This document shows, in pieces, positions 25,854 through 35,241 of a stretch of DNA of 42,526 nucleotides. A model generated the notes under the pieces. The model saw nothing but the letters and a program-made list of their open reading frames with translations, searched no databases and was not told where the DNA came from. The translations under genes and the position numbers were made by a program. Positions within the stretch are counted from its first letter, which is position 1. Every line of letters begins with the position of its first letter. The stretch spans positions 1 to 42,526 of the forward strand of contig CANQCG010000012.1 of assembly GCA_947589645.1 (NCBI GenBank), read 5' to 3'. The DNA comes from an uncultured Clostridia bacterium. Its GTDB lineage: Bacteria; Bacillota; Clostridia; TANB77; CAG-508.

Positions 25854-26891
25854 TTAATTGATTTTATATTTTAAAATAATAAAAATTTGAAAAAAGCCTA
25901 GTATTCCAAAAATAGGATATAATAAATTTATCAAATTTGAAAAGCCAATTTTGGAAAAAAATATACTAGTTATGCACAAAGCTATCGCAAATTGTGTATA
26001 ACTTTTCTTGGTTGTACAATTATTTTCTAAAATACTTATTCCTTCGGAAATAGCAGTTGTAAATATTGATACCAAAATAATAAATTCATAAATAATTTTA
26101 TACTGTGGAAAAAACTCACTTATTGAATATAGTGCTGGCATCTGTATATTATTTATATTTATTTTAATATTTATTAATAAAAAATAAATTATTAATGATA
26201 ATATTAATAAAATTATTCCAGAAAAAATTGATATTAAAAATATATTTTTATTTTTTTCTATTTTATTTTTTAAAGTAATTAATACTGGAATTAATAAAAT
26301 AATATTATAACTTGCATAAATAATTCCACTAAAAATAATTGAAAAATAATTTTCAAATATTTTTTGATTATTTATTTTAATTAAATAAATATTATTAATA
26401 TTTTTTATTCCAATAAAAAACATAAATGTTATTAATATTGGAATTATATATTTATTTACTTTTACTAAACCTTCTACATTTTTATTAAATATTATAAAAC
26501 ATATTAATGCTAAAAATATACTTCCAAATAATTCATTAATATTATATTGTTGTTTAAAATATGCGCCAAATCCTGCTACCATAATAAAAAAAGAAATTAT
26601 TAAAAAAATATTTATTACTATATTTGTAATATAAGAAAAATTTAAATATTTATTTTTTTTATTTTTAAAAATTATATTTAAAAAATTATTATATGTATTT
26701 ATATTTTCTTTTTTTATAATTTTAAATACTTTATAAATTATCATAGAAATTAATAAAACAGAAATTATTATTCCTAAAATTCCACCTGTTCCATATTTAT
26801 AAAAAAATAAATTTATTTCTTGTCCAGAGGCAAAACCAGCACCTATTATCGAGCCAATTATTACCATTGTAATTGTTAATATGTTTTTCAA
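25854..26891 (-). CDS. YkvI-like membrane transporter-family protein
   Basis: About 345 residues with roughly ten hydrophobic segments. It opens with KNILTITMVIIGSIIGAGFA and SGQEI, the characteristic start of YkvI-like proteins, distant relatives of amino-acid/cation symporters of the LeuT fold with unwound helix 1 at GAGFASGQE. The substrate is unknown. The open frame begins with an ATG at 26906, but that codon lies inside the terminator stem of the upstream gene. TTG at 26891, 9 nt after GGGGG and giving the family-typical N-terminus, is the better start. The gene is extremely rich in Ile, Asn and Lys, more so than its neighbours. Confidence 0.78.
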   Translation of the reverse strand: MKNILTITMVIIGSIIGAGFASGQEINLFFYKYGTGGILGIIISVLLISMIIYKVFKIIKKENINTYNNFLNIIFKNKKNKYLNFSYITNIVINIFLIISFFIMVAGFGAYFKQQYNINELFGSIFLALICFIIFNKNVEGLVKVNKYIIPILITFMFFIGIKNINNIYLIKINNQKIFENYFSIIFSGIIYASYNIILLIPVLITLKNKIEKNKNIFLISIFSGIILLILSLIIYFLLINIKININNIQMPALYSISEFFPQYKIIYEFIILVSIFTTAISEGISILENNCTTKKSYTQFAIALCITSIFFSKIGFSNLINLLYPIFGILGFFQIFIILKYKIN

Positions 26892-26895
26892 AAAT

Positions 26896-26925
26896 AAAAC
26901 CCCCATATAATTTTATGGGAGTTTT
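26896..26925 (-). terminator. Terminator of the Gld-type ABC operon, overlapping the ykvI start region
   Basis: AAAACCCCCATA (26896-26907) pairs with TATGGGAGTTTT (26914-26925) with one mismatch and a 6-nt loop, followed by TTTTATTTTT on the minus strand. The GGGGG in the stem may also serve as the ribosome binding site of the YkvI-like gene. Confidence 0.7.
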
Positions 26926-26939
26926 TTATTAATATTCTT

Positions 26940-28481
26940 TTATCTTTTTCTTCTTCTATATTGCCATACTAATATTCCTATTATAATAATTACAACTGGA
27001 GAGATAAATATTATTGCCATTATAATATTATGTTGTAACTCTGTTGCAGTATAAGTAACTGTATCATAACTCTTTCTTATAGTAATTGTATCTTCTCTTT
27101 CGTTTAAATATGCAATTGAATTTAAAACTGCATCTTCATTATTATATAAATCTACTATATAATTCTTATAGCCATTTATTGTAAATGGCATGTCAGAAAC
27201 GAATAGTTCATTTCCGAAGATTACTAATTTGGAAGTTTTACTTTCATCTATTTTTTTATTAGCAATTGCTGCTACTGTAAATTCCGCTTCTTCACTATCA
27301 GACTCTGTTCTTGAAGCACTTCCTAAATTAGCATTTGTTCTACGGAATGCTTTGTCTGATGTATATAATAATTCTTCATGTTCTACATTTAATTCTTCTA
27401 ACCTTTCTTCATCAAATTTTATGCTTACTGCGTCTGCTAAACATAAACTTAAATTCATGTTTAATTTTTCTGTTATACTATTACTTGGCATTTTTTCTAC
27501 AATAAAATCTGGGTAACCATATAACATATTTGTTGAATTTCCTTCAAATATTATTCCTTCTTCAAGTATAATTCCATATTGTTTTAAAATTTCTTCATAA
27601 TTTGGTAGATTCTTTTTTTCTATACTAGCTCCATTTAAAATTAATAATTCTCCGCCACGATTTATATATTCTAAAATTTTATCTCTTTCTAATTCTGTTA
27701 TATCTTCAGATAATGTAGTAATTACTAATGTATTACAATCTTCTGGTACACTACCTGCTGATAATATGTCTAATGTTTCTACTTGGTTAGCATCCTCTTT
27801 CATAGAATTCATTAGTGTTGCAAAATATGTTTCAACTTCATATTCTGCATGGTTAGCCATAAAATATATTTTTGGTTTATTTTTAGTTGTTACTTCTAAT
27901 ATTGCATTAGTTATGGCCTCTTCAGTAGTATCTATGGTTTCATATGTTGAGTAATCATATGTATATAAATCATAATCACTTAATAAAGTTTCGTTTTCTC
28001 CTGAGGAAATAATAATTATGCTACTATCTGTATCTAATGAGTATTTTTCCATTAAATCTTTTCTTGAGTTAAGATCATCTATTTTTTCTATTTGTATTTT
28101 ATTATTTAATAATATATATTTTTCTGCTAATTTAACAGTTGTATCTTGACTATCATAATTTATGAAGGTTATTTTTACATCTGCTTCTAAATTACCTAAT
28201 TTGGTTTTTGTTTCATCTGATAATGAAAAAACCTTATTTTCTGTTAAATCAATTTCAGGTAAAGTAAATTTATTTAATGCAAAATTTACAGCTAGATAAA
28301 TATCAATTATTACAACAATTAATAAAATAGTTCCAATAATATCTGTAAGCAATTTATTTTTTAGAACATCTGTAAATTTATGAAAAATATTTTGCTTTTT
28401 TTCTTTTTTATCTTGTTTAACAGTTAATGACTTTTTATTAACTTCCACTTCTAGCTCACCTTTGTTTTCTTTGTTTTTCAC
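26940..28481 (-). CDS. GldG-like auxiliary protein of an ABC transporter
   Basis: About 513 residues: a Lys-rich cytoplasmic start, one membrane segment (about residues 40-65), a long outside domain of the ABC_transp_aux/GldG type (about 80-470, with the tandem alpha/beta part IITTLSEDITELERDKILEY and GGELLILNG, shown in pieces) and a C-terminal membrane segment (about 485-505). Such proteins pair with GldA/GldF-like subunits; in Clostridia the exported substrate is unknown. An ATG at 28490 touches the GGAG directly. GTG at 28481 has GGAG at 9 nt, so I prefer it. It is the third gene of the operon, with a terminator right after it. Confidence 0.82.
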   Translation of the reverse strand: MKNKENKGELEVEVNKKSLTVKQDKKEKKQNIFHKFTDVLKNKLLTDIIGTILLIVVIIDIYLAVNFALNKFTLPEIDLTENKVFSLSDETKTKLGNLEADVKITFINYDSQDTTVKLAEKYILLNNKIQIEKIDDLNSRKDLMEKYSLDTDSSIIIISSGENETLLSDYDLYTYDYSTYETIDTTEEAITNAILEVTTKNKPKIYFMANHAEYEVETYFATLMNSMKEDANQVETLDILSAGSVPEDCNTLVITTLSEDITELERDKILEYINRGGELLILNGASIEKKNLPNYEEILKQYGIILEEGIIFEGNSTNMLYGYPDFIVEKMPSNSITEKLNMNLSLCLADAVSIKFDEERLEELNVEHEELLYTSDKAFRRTNANLGSASRTESDSEEAEFTVAAIANKKIDESKTSKLVIFGNELFVSDMPFTINGYKNYIVDLYNNEDAVLNSIAYLNEREDTITIRKSYDTVTYTATELQHNIIMAIIFISPVVIIIIGILVWQYRRRKR

Positions 28482-28494
28482 TAATTTCATCTCC

Positions 28495-29178
28495 TTACTT
28501 TACTAATTTTCTTCTTTGCAATACTATAATTGTCAAACTGATAAATACAAATGCAAATAATAATAATGATATTGTGCTTTCTATTGAAATTACACCTTGT
28601 GCAAAAGGCATATAAAAATCTATTAAAGCGAAATTAGCTAACACTTGATGAATATTTCCTGCAAACAATGAAATTATTAAAAATGCAATTGTTATAATTC
28701 CAGCTATTATTTGGTTTTCTGTAATACTTGATGCAAACATTCCTACAGATAATGTTGCAAGACTTATTAATACAAAGCCTAGCATTGCAACTAATGTTGT
28801 TACAATATTAGGTTTTCCAAGAAAACTTATAATTGCAAAAAACATTAAAGATATTACAAGTGTTACTAAAATTACAAATAAGGCTGCTAATAATTTTGCC
28901 ATTACAATTTTAAAAATACTTACAGATGAAGTTAAAAGTAATTGTTCTGTTCCTGTTTTTCTTTCTTCCGCAAACATCCTCATCGTTAATATTGGTACTA
29001 TTATTATTAGTCCATACAATGCTGTATAATAATATAAGCCTCCTAAATCTACTGTGCCTTGAGAAAATACTGTTAAAAAGAAAAATACACTAAAACATAA
29101 TAAAAATATTCCTATTACTACATAACCTATAGGAGATAAAAAATAACTTTTTAATTCTTTTTTAAATATTGCTCTCAT
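28495..29178 (-). CDS. ABC-2-type permease (GldF-like)
   Basis: A 227-residue integral membrane protein with six hydrophobic segments. The first cytoplasmic part contains FKKELKSYFLSPIGYVVIG, the usual opening of ABC-2 permeases of the GldF/NosY type. The loop MRMFAEERKTGTEQLLLTS holds the coupling helix. It overlaps the ATPase gene by 4 nt (ATGA) and is followed immediately by the GldG-like gene, so the three subunits are made together. Confidence 0.87.
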   Translation of the reverse strand: MRAIFKKELKSYFLSPIGYVVIGIFLLCFSVFFFLTVFSQGTVDLGGLYYYTALYGLIIIVPILTMRMFAEERKTGTEQLLLTSSVSIFKIVMAKLLAALFVILVTLVISLMFFAIISFLGKPNIVTTLVAMLGFVLISLATLSVGMFASSITENQIIAGIITIAFLIISLFAGNIHQVLANFALIDFYMPFAQGVISIESTISLLLFAFVFISLTIIVLQRRKLVK

Positions 29179-30119
29179 TTTTCTTCTCCTTTCTCAATTA
29201 ATTTCATAAATGCTTCTTCTAGACTAGTATCTGCTTTTTTCATTTCGAATATAGTTAAATTTTCTTTTGCGAAATTTGCAAAAAGAGTTTTTCTTATATC
29301 TATATTGTCTTGCACTTCTACTAAATATTGTTTAGTACCATCTTCATTTGTTTTTTCAAGTTTTATGCTTTTTATGCCCTCTATTTTATCTTTCATATGT
29401 GGTACTTTATTTTCAGGATCTTCTACTGTAACATAAATTATATTTTTATTTGTTACTTGTTTTTCTAGGTTCTCTGGCGTATCTATTGCTACTATCTCAC
29501 CTTTATTAATTATAACTACTCTGTTACATATTTGACTAACCTCAGATAATATATGAGAACTTAATATTACGGTATGCTCTTTTCCAAGATTTTTAATTAA
29601 TTCTCTTATTTCAGTTACTTGTTTTGGATCTAACCCGACTGTTGGCTCGTCTAAAATTATTACTTTAGGATTTGATACTAAAGTTCCTGCTAAACTTACT
29701 CTTTGCTTATATCCTCTTGATAAATTTCTTGTAAGTTTATTTTGAACATCAGTTAAACCTGTTTCTTCAAGTATTTTGTTTACACTTTCTTTTATTTGTT
29801 TTTTAGGCATGCCTTTAAGTTCTGCCATATATTTAACAAATTCTTTTACAGTTAAATCACTGTATAAAGGAACTCCTTCTGGCATATAACCTATTAATTT
29901 TTTTGCTTTACTTGGCTTTTTTAATACATCATAGCCATCTACTACAACAGTCCCAGAAGTCTGCTGAATAAAGCCTGTTATTATGTTCATAGTTGTACTC
30001 TTTCCAGCGCCATTAGGTCCTAAAAGTCCTACGACTTCGCCTTCTTTTACCTCAAAACTTATGCCTTTTAGTGCCTCAAATTTTCCGTACTTTTTAGTAA
30101 CATTTTCTAATTTTATCAC
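29175..30119 (-). CDS. ABC transporter ATP-binding protein (GldA-like)
   Basis: A 314-residue ATPase. The Walker A motif is GPNGAGKST (about residue 34), the Q-loop region is GYMPEGVPLY, the ABC signature appears as LSRGYKQRVSLA, and Walker B is VIILDEPTVGLDP with a downstream switch His in SSHILSE. The C-terminal 90 residues are the accessory domain seen in GldA/NatA-like subunits. It starts at GTG 30119 with GAGGAGG 8 nt upstream; an ATG just upstream leads to TGA after one codon. It is the first gene of a three-gene exporter operon with a promoter at 30152-30180. Confidence 0.92.
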   Translation of the reverse strand: MIKLENVTKKYGKFEALKGISFEVKEGEVVGLLGPNGAGKSTTMNIITGFIQQTSGTVVVDGYDVLKKPSKAKKLIGYMPEGVPLYSDLTVKEFVKYMAELKGMPKKQIKESVNKILEETGLTDVQNKLTRNLSRGYKQRVSLAGTLVSNPKVIILDEPTVGLDPKQVTEIRELIKNLGKEHTVILSSHILSEVSQICNRVVIINKGEIVAIDTPENLEKQVTNKNIIYVTVEDPENKVPHMKDKIEGIKSIKLEKTNEDGTKQYLVEVQDNIDIRKTLFANFAKENLTIFEMKKADTSLEEAFMKLIEKGEEK

Positions 30120-30151
30120 TGCATGTTCCTCCTCGTTTTATTTATGCCTTG

Positions 30152-30180
30152 ATAGTATCATTTAATCTTTTAATTGTAAA
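30152..30180 (-). promoter_or_regulatory. Promoter of the Gld-type ABC operon
   Basis: Read on the minus strand, TTTACA (30175-30180) and TACTAT (30152-30157) are 17 bp apart. Upstream lies an 8-bp inverted repeat, TTTTTGAC/GTCAAAAA (30234-30254), of unknown role. Confidence 0.5.
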
Positions 30181-30253
30181 TACAGTTCACAAAAATTTCA
30201 CATTTTTATTTAGGGCTATACAGTTTTTGTCGATTTTTGACTTAAGGTCAAAA

Positions 30254-30288
30254 ATATAGTAGTACTATAAATTTTAGCACTACTATAT
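30254..30288 (-). terminator. Terminator of the ABC-F gene
   Basis: ATATAGTAGT (30254-30263) pairs with ACTACTATAT (30279-30288). The stem extends inward through a G-T pair and CTA/TAG, and T residues follow on the minus strand. Confidence 0.7.
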
Positions 30289-30293
30289 ATTTT

Positions 30294-31874
30294 TTATTCA
30301 ATTCCTAAATACTCATTATAGGTTACTTCTTTATCTATTATTTTGTCACCTTTAATATCTATTATTCTATTTGCAACAGTTTGCATTAGTTGGTGGTCAT
30401 GTGAGGTAAATAAAATATTTCCTTTAAACTTTTGCATTCCTTCGTTAACAGAAGTTATACTCTCCATATCTAAATGGTTTGTTGGCTCATCAAATATCAA
30501 AAAGTTCGCACCTGAAAGCATCATCTTTGATAATACACATCTAACTTTCTCTCCTCCGGAAATTACTTTTACCTTCTTTAAAGATTCATCTCCAGAAAAT
30601 AGCATACGGCCTAAGAAGCCTCTTACATAAGATTCATCTGGATCTTTTGAATATTTTCTTAGCCATTCTGTTAAATTTTCATCTGTTTCAAATAAATAAT
30701 TATTATCTTTAGGGAAATATGAGCTTGTAATTGTTGTACCCCAAATTATTTCTCCCTCATCTGGTTCTAATTCTCCAGCAATAATTTGGAATAATACAGT
30801 TTTGGCATTTTCATTATCTGCTAAAAATGCTATTTTATCATTTTGCTTTACAGTAAATGAAATATTGTTTAATATTTTTTCTCCATTTATAGTTTTTGAT
30901 ATATTTTTAACTTGTAAAATTTCTCTACCTGGCTCTCTATCTGGCTTAAAATCTACATATGGGTATCTTCTATTTGATGGTTTTATTTCTTCTAATTCAA
31001 TCTTTTCCAATGTTTTCTTTCTTGAAGTTGCTTGTTTTGATTTAGAAGCATTTGCACTAAATCTTGCAATAAATTCTTGTAATTCTTTTATTTTTTCTTC
31101 CTTTTTCTTGTTTTGCTCTTTTGCTTGTTTTAGTGCTAATTGACTTGATTCATACCAGAAATCATAGTTTCCTGGGTAAACTTTTATTTTCCCAAAGTCG
31201 ACATCTGCAATATGTGTACAAACTTTATTTAAAAAATATCTATCATGTGATACTACAATTACTGTATTTTCAAAATTGATTAAAAATTCCTGTAGCCAAT
31301 CTATGCTTTTTAAGTCTAAGTCGTTTGTAGGCTCATCTAGTAATAAAACATCTGGATTTCCAAATAGACTTTGTGCTAAAAGTACTTTTACCTTTTCTCT
31401 AGCTTCTAATTCTTTCATTAATTTATAATGTTTTTCTGGTATTATTCCTAAATCATTAAGCAAAATTTCCGCATCAGACTCTGCATTCCAGCCATCTAAT
31501 TCTGCAAATTTTTCTTCTAGCTTTGCTGCCTTCATTCCATCTTCTTCTGAAAAATCTTCTTTTGCATAAATTGCTTCCTTTTCCTTCATTATTCTATAAA
31601 GTTCTTTGTTTCCCATTATTACAGTATCTAAAACAGTAAATTCTTCAAATGCAAAGTGGTCTTGTTTTAAAACTGATATCCTTTCATTTTTATCTAGGGT
31701 TACATCACCCTTGCTAGGCTCTAACTCCCCTGATAAAACTTTTAAAAATGTTGATTTTCCTGCTCCATTTGCTCCTATTATTCCGTAACAATTTCCTTTT
31801 CCAAATTGAATATTTACATCTTCAAATAAAACTCTTTTTCCAAATCTAATTGTTACTCCATTTGCTGATAACAT
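30294..31874 (-). CDS. ABC-F family ATPase
   Basis: A 526-residue protein with two ATP-binding cassettes and no membrane segment. The first cassette has GANGAGKST and LLLDEPTNDLD. The second has ISGGEKVRCVLSKMML and LIFDEPTNHLD, but its Walker A is degenerate (ADNENAKTVLF). A charged linker (about residues 235-300, Lys/Glu-rich, ending RKKTLEKIELEEIKPS) joins them. ABC-F proteins act on ribosomes to regulate translation or protect them from antibiotics; this one is nearest the YbiT-like branch, in which the second Walker A commonly deviates. No short leader ORF typical of antibiotic-induced ABC-F genes is seen upstream. It starts after AAGGAGG. Confidence 0.88.
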   Translation of the reverse strand: MLSANGVTIRFGKRVLFEDVNIQFGKGNCYGIIGANGAGKSTFLKVLSGELEPSKGDVTLDKNERISVLKQDHFAFEEFTVLDTVIMGNKELYRIMKEKEAIYAKEDFSEEDGMKAAKLEEKFAELDGWNAESDAEILLNDLGIIPEKHYKLMKELEAREKVKVLLAQSLFGNPDVLLLDEPTNDLDLKSIDWLQEFLINFENTVIVVSHDRYFLNKVCTHIADVDFGKIKVYPGNYDFWYESSQLALKQAKEQNKKKEEKIKELQEFIARFSANASKSKQATSRKKTLEKIELEEIKPSNRRYPYVDFKPDREPGREILQVKNISKTINGEKILNNISFTVKQNDKIAFLADNENAKTVLFQIIAGELEPDEGEIIWGTTITSSYFPKDNNYLFETDENLTEWLRKYSKDPDESYVRGFLGRMLFSGDESLKKVKVISGGEKVRCVLSKMMLSGANFLIFDEPTNHLDMESITSVNEGMQKFKGNILFTSHDHQLMQTVANRIIDIKGDKIIDKEVTYNEYLGIE

Positions 31875-31943
31875 TTTATTCCTCCTTGTTATTTTTTACT
31901 TGCAATATTATATACTATTTTAATTGTTTTTACAATATTTACA

Positions 31944-31972
31944 TTGAAAAAGTATAGTTTTTGTGATATTGT
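31944..31972 (+). promoter_or_regulatory. Promoter of the capA-like gene
   Basis: TTGAAA (31944-31949) and TATTGT (31967-31972) are 17 bp apart, about 30 bases before the start codon. Confidence 0.45.
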
Positions 31973-32001
31973 ATAGGTAGTTAAAATTTAAGGAGGTTAC
32001 T

Positions 32002-33231
32002 ATGGAAAAAACTCACAGAAAAAACACAAATCGCGTAAAAATACTTTTATTAATATTATTAATTTTACTTATAGTTGTAGCTGTTGTTTGCTATAAAAAT
32101 GGTTGGAGATTATTTTCTAATCCAGAAGCTTCAAACCCAACCTCTTCTGGTGATGTTGTTGAGGAAGAACCACCTATTCCAGAAGATATAAAAATTCAAA
32201 TGAGTGTTATTGGCGATGTAATGTGCCATGATTCACAATATAATGATGCTTATGTAAGCAGTACAGGAGATTATGATTTTTCATATGTTTTTTCAGATAT
32301 ACAAAAATATTTACAAGTAGCAGATATCGCTGTTGGAAATCTCGAGACTACTTTTGCTGGAAAAGAAGTTGGTTATAGCAATTACCCTACTTTTAACTCT
32401 CCTGAGAGATTAGCTTATGATTTAAAAACTCTTGGACTAGATGTTTTATCAACTGCAAACAATCACAGCTTAGACAAAAGATATAATGGTTTAGTAAGTA
32501 CTTTAAATTTCTTAGATGATGCTGGTATAGCTCATACTGGAACTTATGCTTCTCCAGAAGATCAAAATAAAATTTTAATACAAAATGTAAAAGGAATTTC
32601 AATTGCATTTTTAAGTTTTACATACGGAACAAATAGTATTCCTGTTCCTTCTGGTAAAGATTATTGCATAAATTTAATTGATAAAGAATTAATTGCAAAA
32701 CAAATCGAACTTGCAAAAGAGCAAAATCCTGATATGATTTGCGTATTTATGCATTGGGGAATTGAATATCAAACAAAAGAAAATAAAACTCAAGATGATT
32801 TAGCAGATTTCTTATTTCAAAATGGTGTAGATGTAATACTTGGTGGTCACCCACATGTATTGCAACCTATGGAAAAAAGACAAATTACATTAGAAGATGG
32901 AACTACTAAAGATGGTTTTGTTGTATATTCATTAGGTAACTTTATTTCTGGTCAAAGAGATGTAGATACCAAAAGCTCTGCTATACTAAATTTAGCAATT
33001 ACCAAAAATGGTGAAACAGGAAAAATTACTATAGATGATGTAACTTACATTCCTATATATATGCATAGAGCACCTGCAGGAAGACTTCAAAGATATAAAT
33101 TACTTGACATTGAAGCAAGTATTCAAAAATATGATGATGGAACTGATACATCAATTGGCTACTCAACATATACTACTATAAAACAAGCTTTGGGTGATAT
33201 TAAAAAAATACTTGGTGAAGAAATTCACTAA
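32002..33231 (+). CDS. CapA-family metallophosphatase-like surface polysaccharide/PGA protein
   Basis: A 409-residue protein with an N-terminal membrane anchor (about residues 12-32), a Pro/Ser/Glu-rich linker and a CapA (PGA_cap) domain from about residue 68. The calcineurin-like metal sites are visible: GDVMCHD, GNLETTF, ANNHSLD, FMHWGIEYQ and LGGHPHVLQP. CapA proteins take part in poly-gamma-glutamate or capsule production, but in Clostridia the family is broad and no capB or capC is nearby, so the product is uncertain. The start follows AAGGAGG. It ends in a strong terminator that recurs almost identically at 37218. Confidence 0.88.
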   Translation: MEKTHRKNTNRVKILLLILLILLIVVAVVCYKNGWRLFSNPEASNPTSSGDVVEEEPPIPEDIKIQMSVIGDVMCHDSQYNDAYVSSTGDYDFSYVFSDIQKYLQVADIAVGNLETTFAGKEVGYSNYPTFNSPERLAYDLKTLGLDVLSTANNHSLDKRYNGLVSTLNFLDDAGIAHTGTYASPEDQNKILIQNVKGISIAFLSFTYGTNSIPVPSGKDYCINLIDKELIAKQIELAKEQNPDMICVFMHWGIEYQTKENKTQDDLADFLFQNGVDVILGGHPHVLQPMEKRQITLEDGTTKDGFVVYSLGNFISGQRDVDTKSSAILNLAITKNGETGKITIDDVTYIPIYMHRAPAGRLQRYKLLDIEASIQKYDDGTDTSIGYSTYTTIKQALGDIKKILGEEIH

Positions 33232-33237
33232 ACTATA

Positions 33238-33269
33238 AAAGCTTGCATCTTCAATTGGATGCAAGCTTT
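33238..33269. terminator. Terminator, left twin
   Basis: AAAGCTTGCATC (33238-33249) pairs with GATGCAAGCTTT (33258-33269). T-rich sequence on both sides makes it bidirectional. It has the same stem as the hairpin at 37218-37249. Confidence 0.88.
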
Positions 33270-33280
33270 CTTTAGTTCCC

Positions 33281-34102
33281 TTAATAACTTGTCCAATAAT
33301 AATATAAAATATTTTTATCAACATCATAAACTCCTATTTCCCATCCAGTTGCTTCTTCTTCCTTAAAATTATATTTTTTATTTTCGTCTCTTGTTCTACA
33401 CACTAATCCATAATAATAGTATCCATTCTCTATTGAAAGTACTTCTTCATTGTATTCAAAATCATCTAGTTTGTCATTATCTAGCCTATCTTTAGTCCAT
33501 TTGGGGCTCTTCTCCAATATGTCTAATATATCTTTTTTTTGTTCTTCTGCGAATTCATATGTATAATAATCTGTGCCATCATTTTGTGGACCACCTCTAA
33601 CACTATATATTTCTCGTGCTTTATAATTACTTGTTGTTATTCCTAAAATTTTACTATAATCATTATGATAATTTAAAGGGGGATTTACAAAATAATAAAG
33701 TTTTGCGTTTTTTATATCCAGAATTGCATAAGCCTTCTTATAATAATATAGGTTTTCCCTATCTATAAAAAATTTTTTGCCTTCGTTAAGTTCATAAAAC
33801 TCCTTCATTATATACTCATAATATTTATTTTTACTCCATAGTTCACTATTCTCTAATTGATTTTTAATATTGCTTATACTACTGTTATTGATTTTATACA
33901 CTTTATATTTACTTAATATATCTTCATTATATACTGTATAATATTCTATATCATAATCCATAATTTTTATGCCAAGTTTTTTATAGTCGTTATTTGTGTT
34001 TGTAAAAATTTTTAATATAACTATATATGTACTTAAAAATAATATGATTATTATACATAATATTAATACTATGTTTTTTTGTCTCTCGGTTACCTTCAAC
34101 AT
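33281..34102 (-). CDS. Unrecognised membrane-anchored protein in the AbiE island
   Basis: A 273-residue protein of no family I can name. A hydrophobic segment at about residues 9-32 (IVLILCIIIILFLSTYIVIL) anchors it; the remaining part is soluble and very rich in Tyr, Asn, Lys and Asp, probably outside the cell. I chose ATG 34102, which has AAGGTGG at 5 nt, over the GTG codons inside that site. It begins 19 bp after the preceding gene and is the last of four minus-strand genes led by AbiEi, ending at the left twin terminator. It could be an effector or merely cargo. Confidence 0.6.
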   Translation of the reverse strand: MLKVTERQKNIVLILCIIIILFLSTYIVILKIFTNTNNDYKKLGIKIMDYDIEYYTVYNEDILSKYKVYKINNSSISNIKNQLENSELWSKNKYYEYIMKEFYELNEGKKFFIDRENLYYYKKAYAILDIKNAKLYYFVNPPLNYHNDYSKILGITTSNYKAREIYSVRGGPQNDGTDYYTYEFAEEQKKDILDILEKSPKWTKDRLDNDKLDDFEYNEEVLSIENGYYYYGLVCRTRDENKKYNFKEEEATGWEIGVYDVDKNILYYYWTSY

Positions 34103-34121
34103 GAACACCACCTTATAAAAT

Positions 34122-35189
34122 TTAAAATTCTCCTTCTTTTGTTTTAAATTTTATTTTTAAATCAAATGTTTTAATAACCCCATATTCACTTGATACAACT
34201 CCAAAATTATTTAATGTTGTTGAAAATATATCTATAATCTTTCCTTTTTCTGTATCTGCATATTCCTTTAAATCTTTAAAATCTGTAAAATCGTATGTAT
34301 CATTTATCTCTATGTCAAAATTCCATTTGTTTTCTTTATCCTTTTTTGCTTTTACATTCATAGTAGCATTATGTAGCGCATAAAGTAAATCTCCTGACTC
34401 AAATCTCACTAAAGAATCTTCTTTTTTATTATCTATAATAAATTCTTCTTTGCCTTCTCCGTATTTTTCTATTAACTGATTTAATTTTTCCTTAAATACT
34501 GTACTTTTCGTTATCAATGCTGTTATTTCATCGTCGTCTATAATTAAATCTTTTGGTTTTTGACCTATTATGGACAATGAATTCGATAATAACTTTGATG
34601 AAAGCTTTTTATTAGTTAATATTCCCCCTACAACCACAACTTGCCAAAACATATATTGCATTGAGTAAAACACCGTATATGAAATAGGGTTTGTTTGTTT
34701 TGTTGTATCAAATATAAAACTCACGTTTTTTATATAATTATCTACTAATTTTTCATCTAATTCTTCCCAATTAATTTTTTTAAATTCTTTTAAAAGCTCA
34801 TTAAACTTTTGAGAATAATTAAACAATTTGTATATTTCGTTTAATGTAAATGATATTGTCTCTACTATGTTTTTTGAAAATACGGTTATACTATTTATAT
34901 CTTTTGAAATCTTTTCTTTTATATCTTCTAAAAATTCTAGATTCATTAATTTTAGATAATTTAAAGCAATATATTTCTGTGCTAAGGCATATTTTTTCTT
35001 TTTACTAAGAAAAAATTTATGATTTTTCCAAGCAATTTTTGTACATAAAAATAACTCTTTATTCCAAATTATTTTCGGTGGTTTAGAAAATCCTAATAAA
35101 TCATATAAATTGTCCAAACACCCTCTTCCAAACATTACATATTTATAGTTATATGGTTTATTACATAAGATACATCTTTTTTCCTTCAT
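34122..35189 (-). CDS. Unrecognised protein with N-terminal Cys motif in the AbiE island
   Basis: A 355-residue soluble protein. The N-terminus has Cys6-x2-Cys9 and Cys24 (RCILCNKPY, GRGCLDNLY), a possible zinc site. The middle (about residues 70-200) is mostly helical and Lys-rich, with a short hydrophobic patch at about 170-190. The last 90 residues look like a beta domain (WNFDIEINDTYDF, VIKTFDLKIKF). I do not recognise the family. I chose ATG 35189, with AAGGAGG at 8 nt. It lies 52 bp after the AbiEii toxin gene and is probably on its transcript. Confidence 0.6.
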   Translation of the reverse strand: MKEKRCILCNKPYNYKYVMFGRGCLDNLYDLLGFSKPPKIIWNKELFLCTKIAWKNHKFFLSKKKKYALAQKYIALNYLKLMNLEFLEDIKEKISKDINSITVFSKNIVETISFTLNEIYKLFNYSQKFNELLKEFKKINWEELDEKLVDNYIKNVSFIFDTTKQTNPISYTVFYSMQYMFWQVVVVGGILTNKKLSSKLLSNSLSIIGQKPKDLIIDDDEITALITKSTVFKEKLNQLIEKYGEGKEEFIIDNKKEDSLVRFESGDLLYALHNATMNVKAKKDKENKWNFDIEINDTYDFTDFKDLKEYADTEKGKIIDIFSTTLNNFGVVSSEYGVIKTFDLKIKFKTKEGEF

Positions 35190-35241
35190 CTCTATATCCT
35201 CCTTCTTTAATATTTTCATTAATGTGATAAATATTTTTGTA

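Noticed and set aside
30100-30135. A leader peptide (ATG CAG TGA) upstream of the ABC ATPase gene
   Set aside because: The ATG is only 3 nt from GGAGG and the frame has two codons; the GTG at 30119 with 8-nt spacing explains the ribosome binding site.
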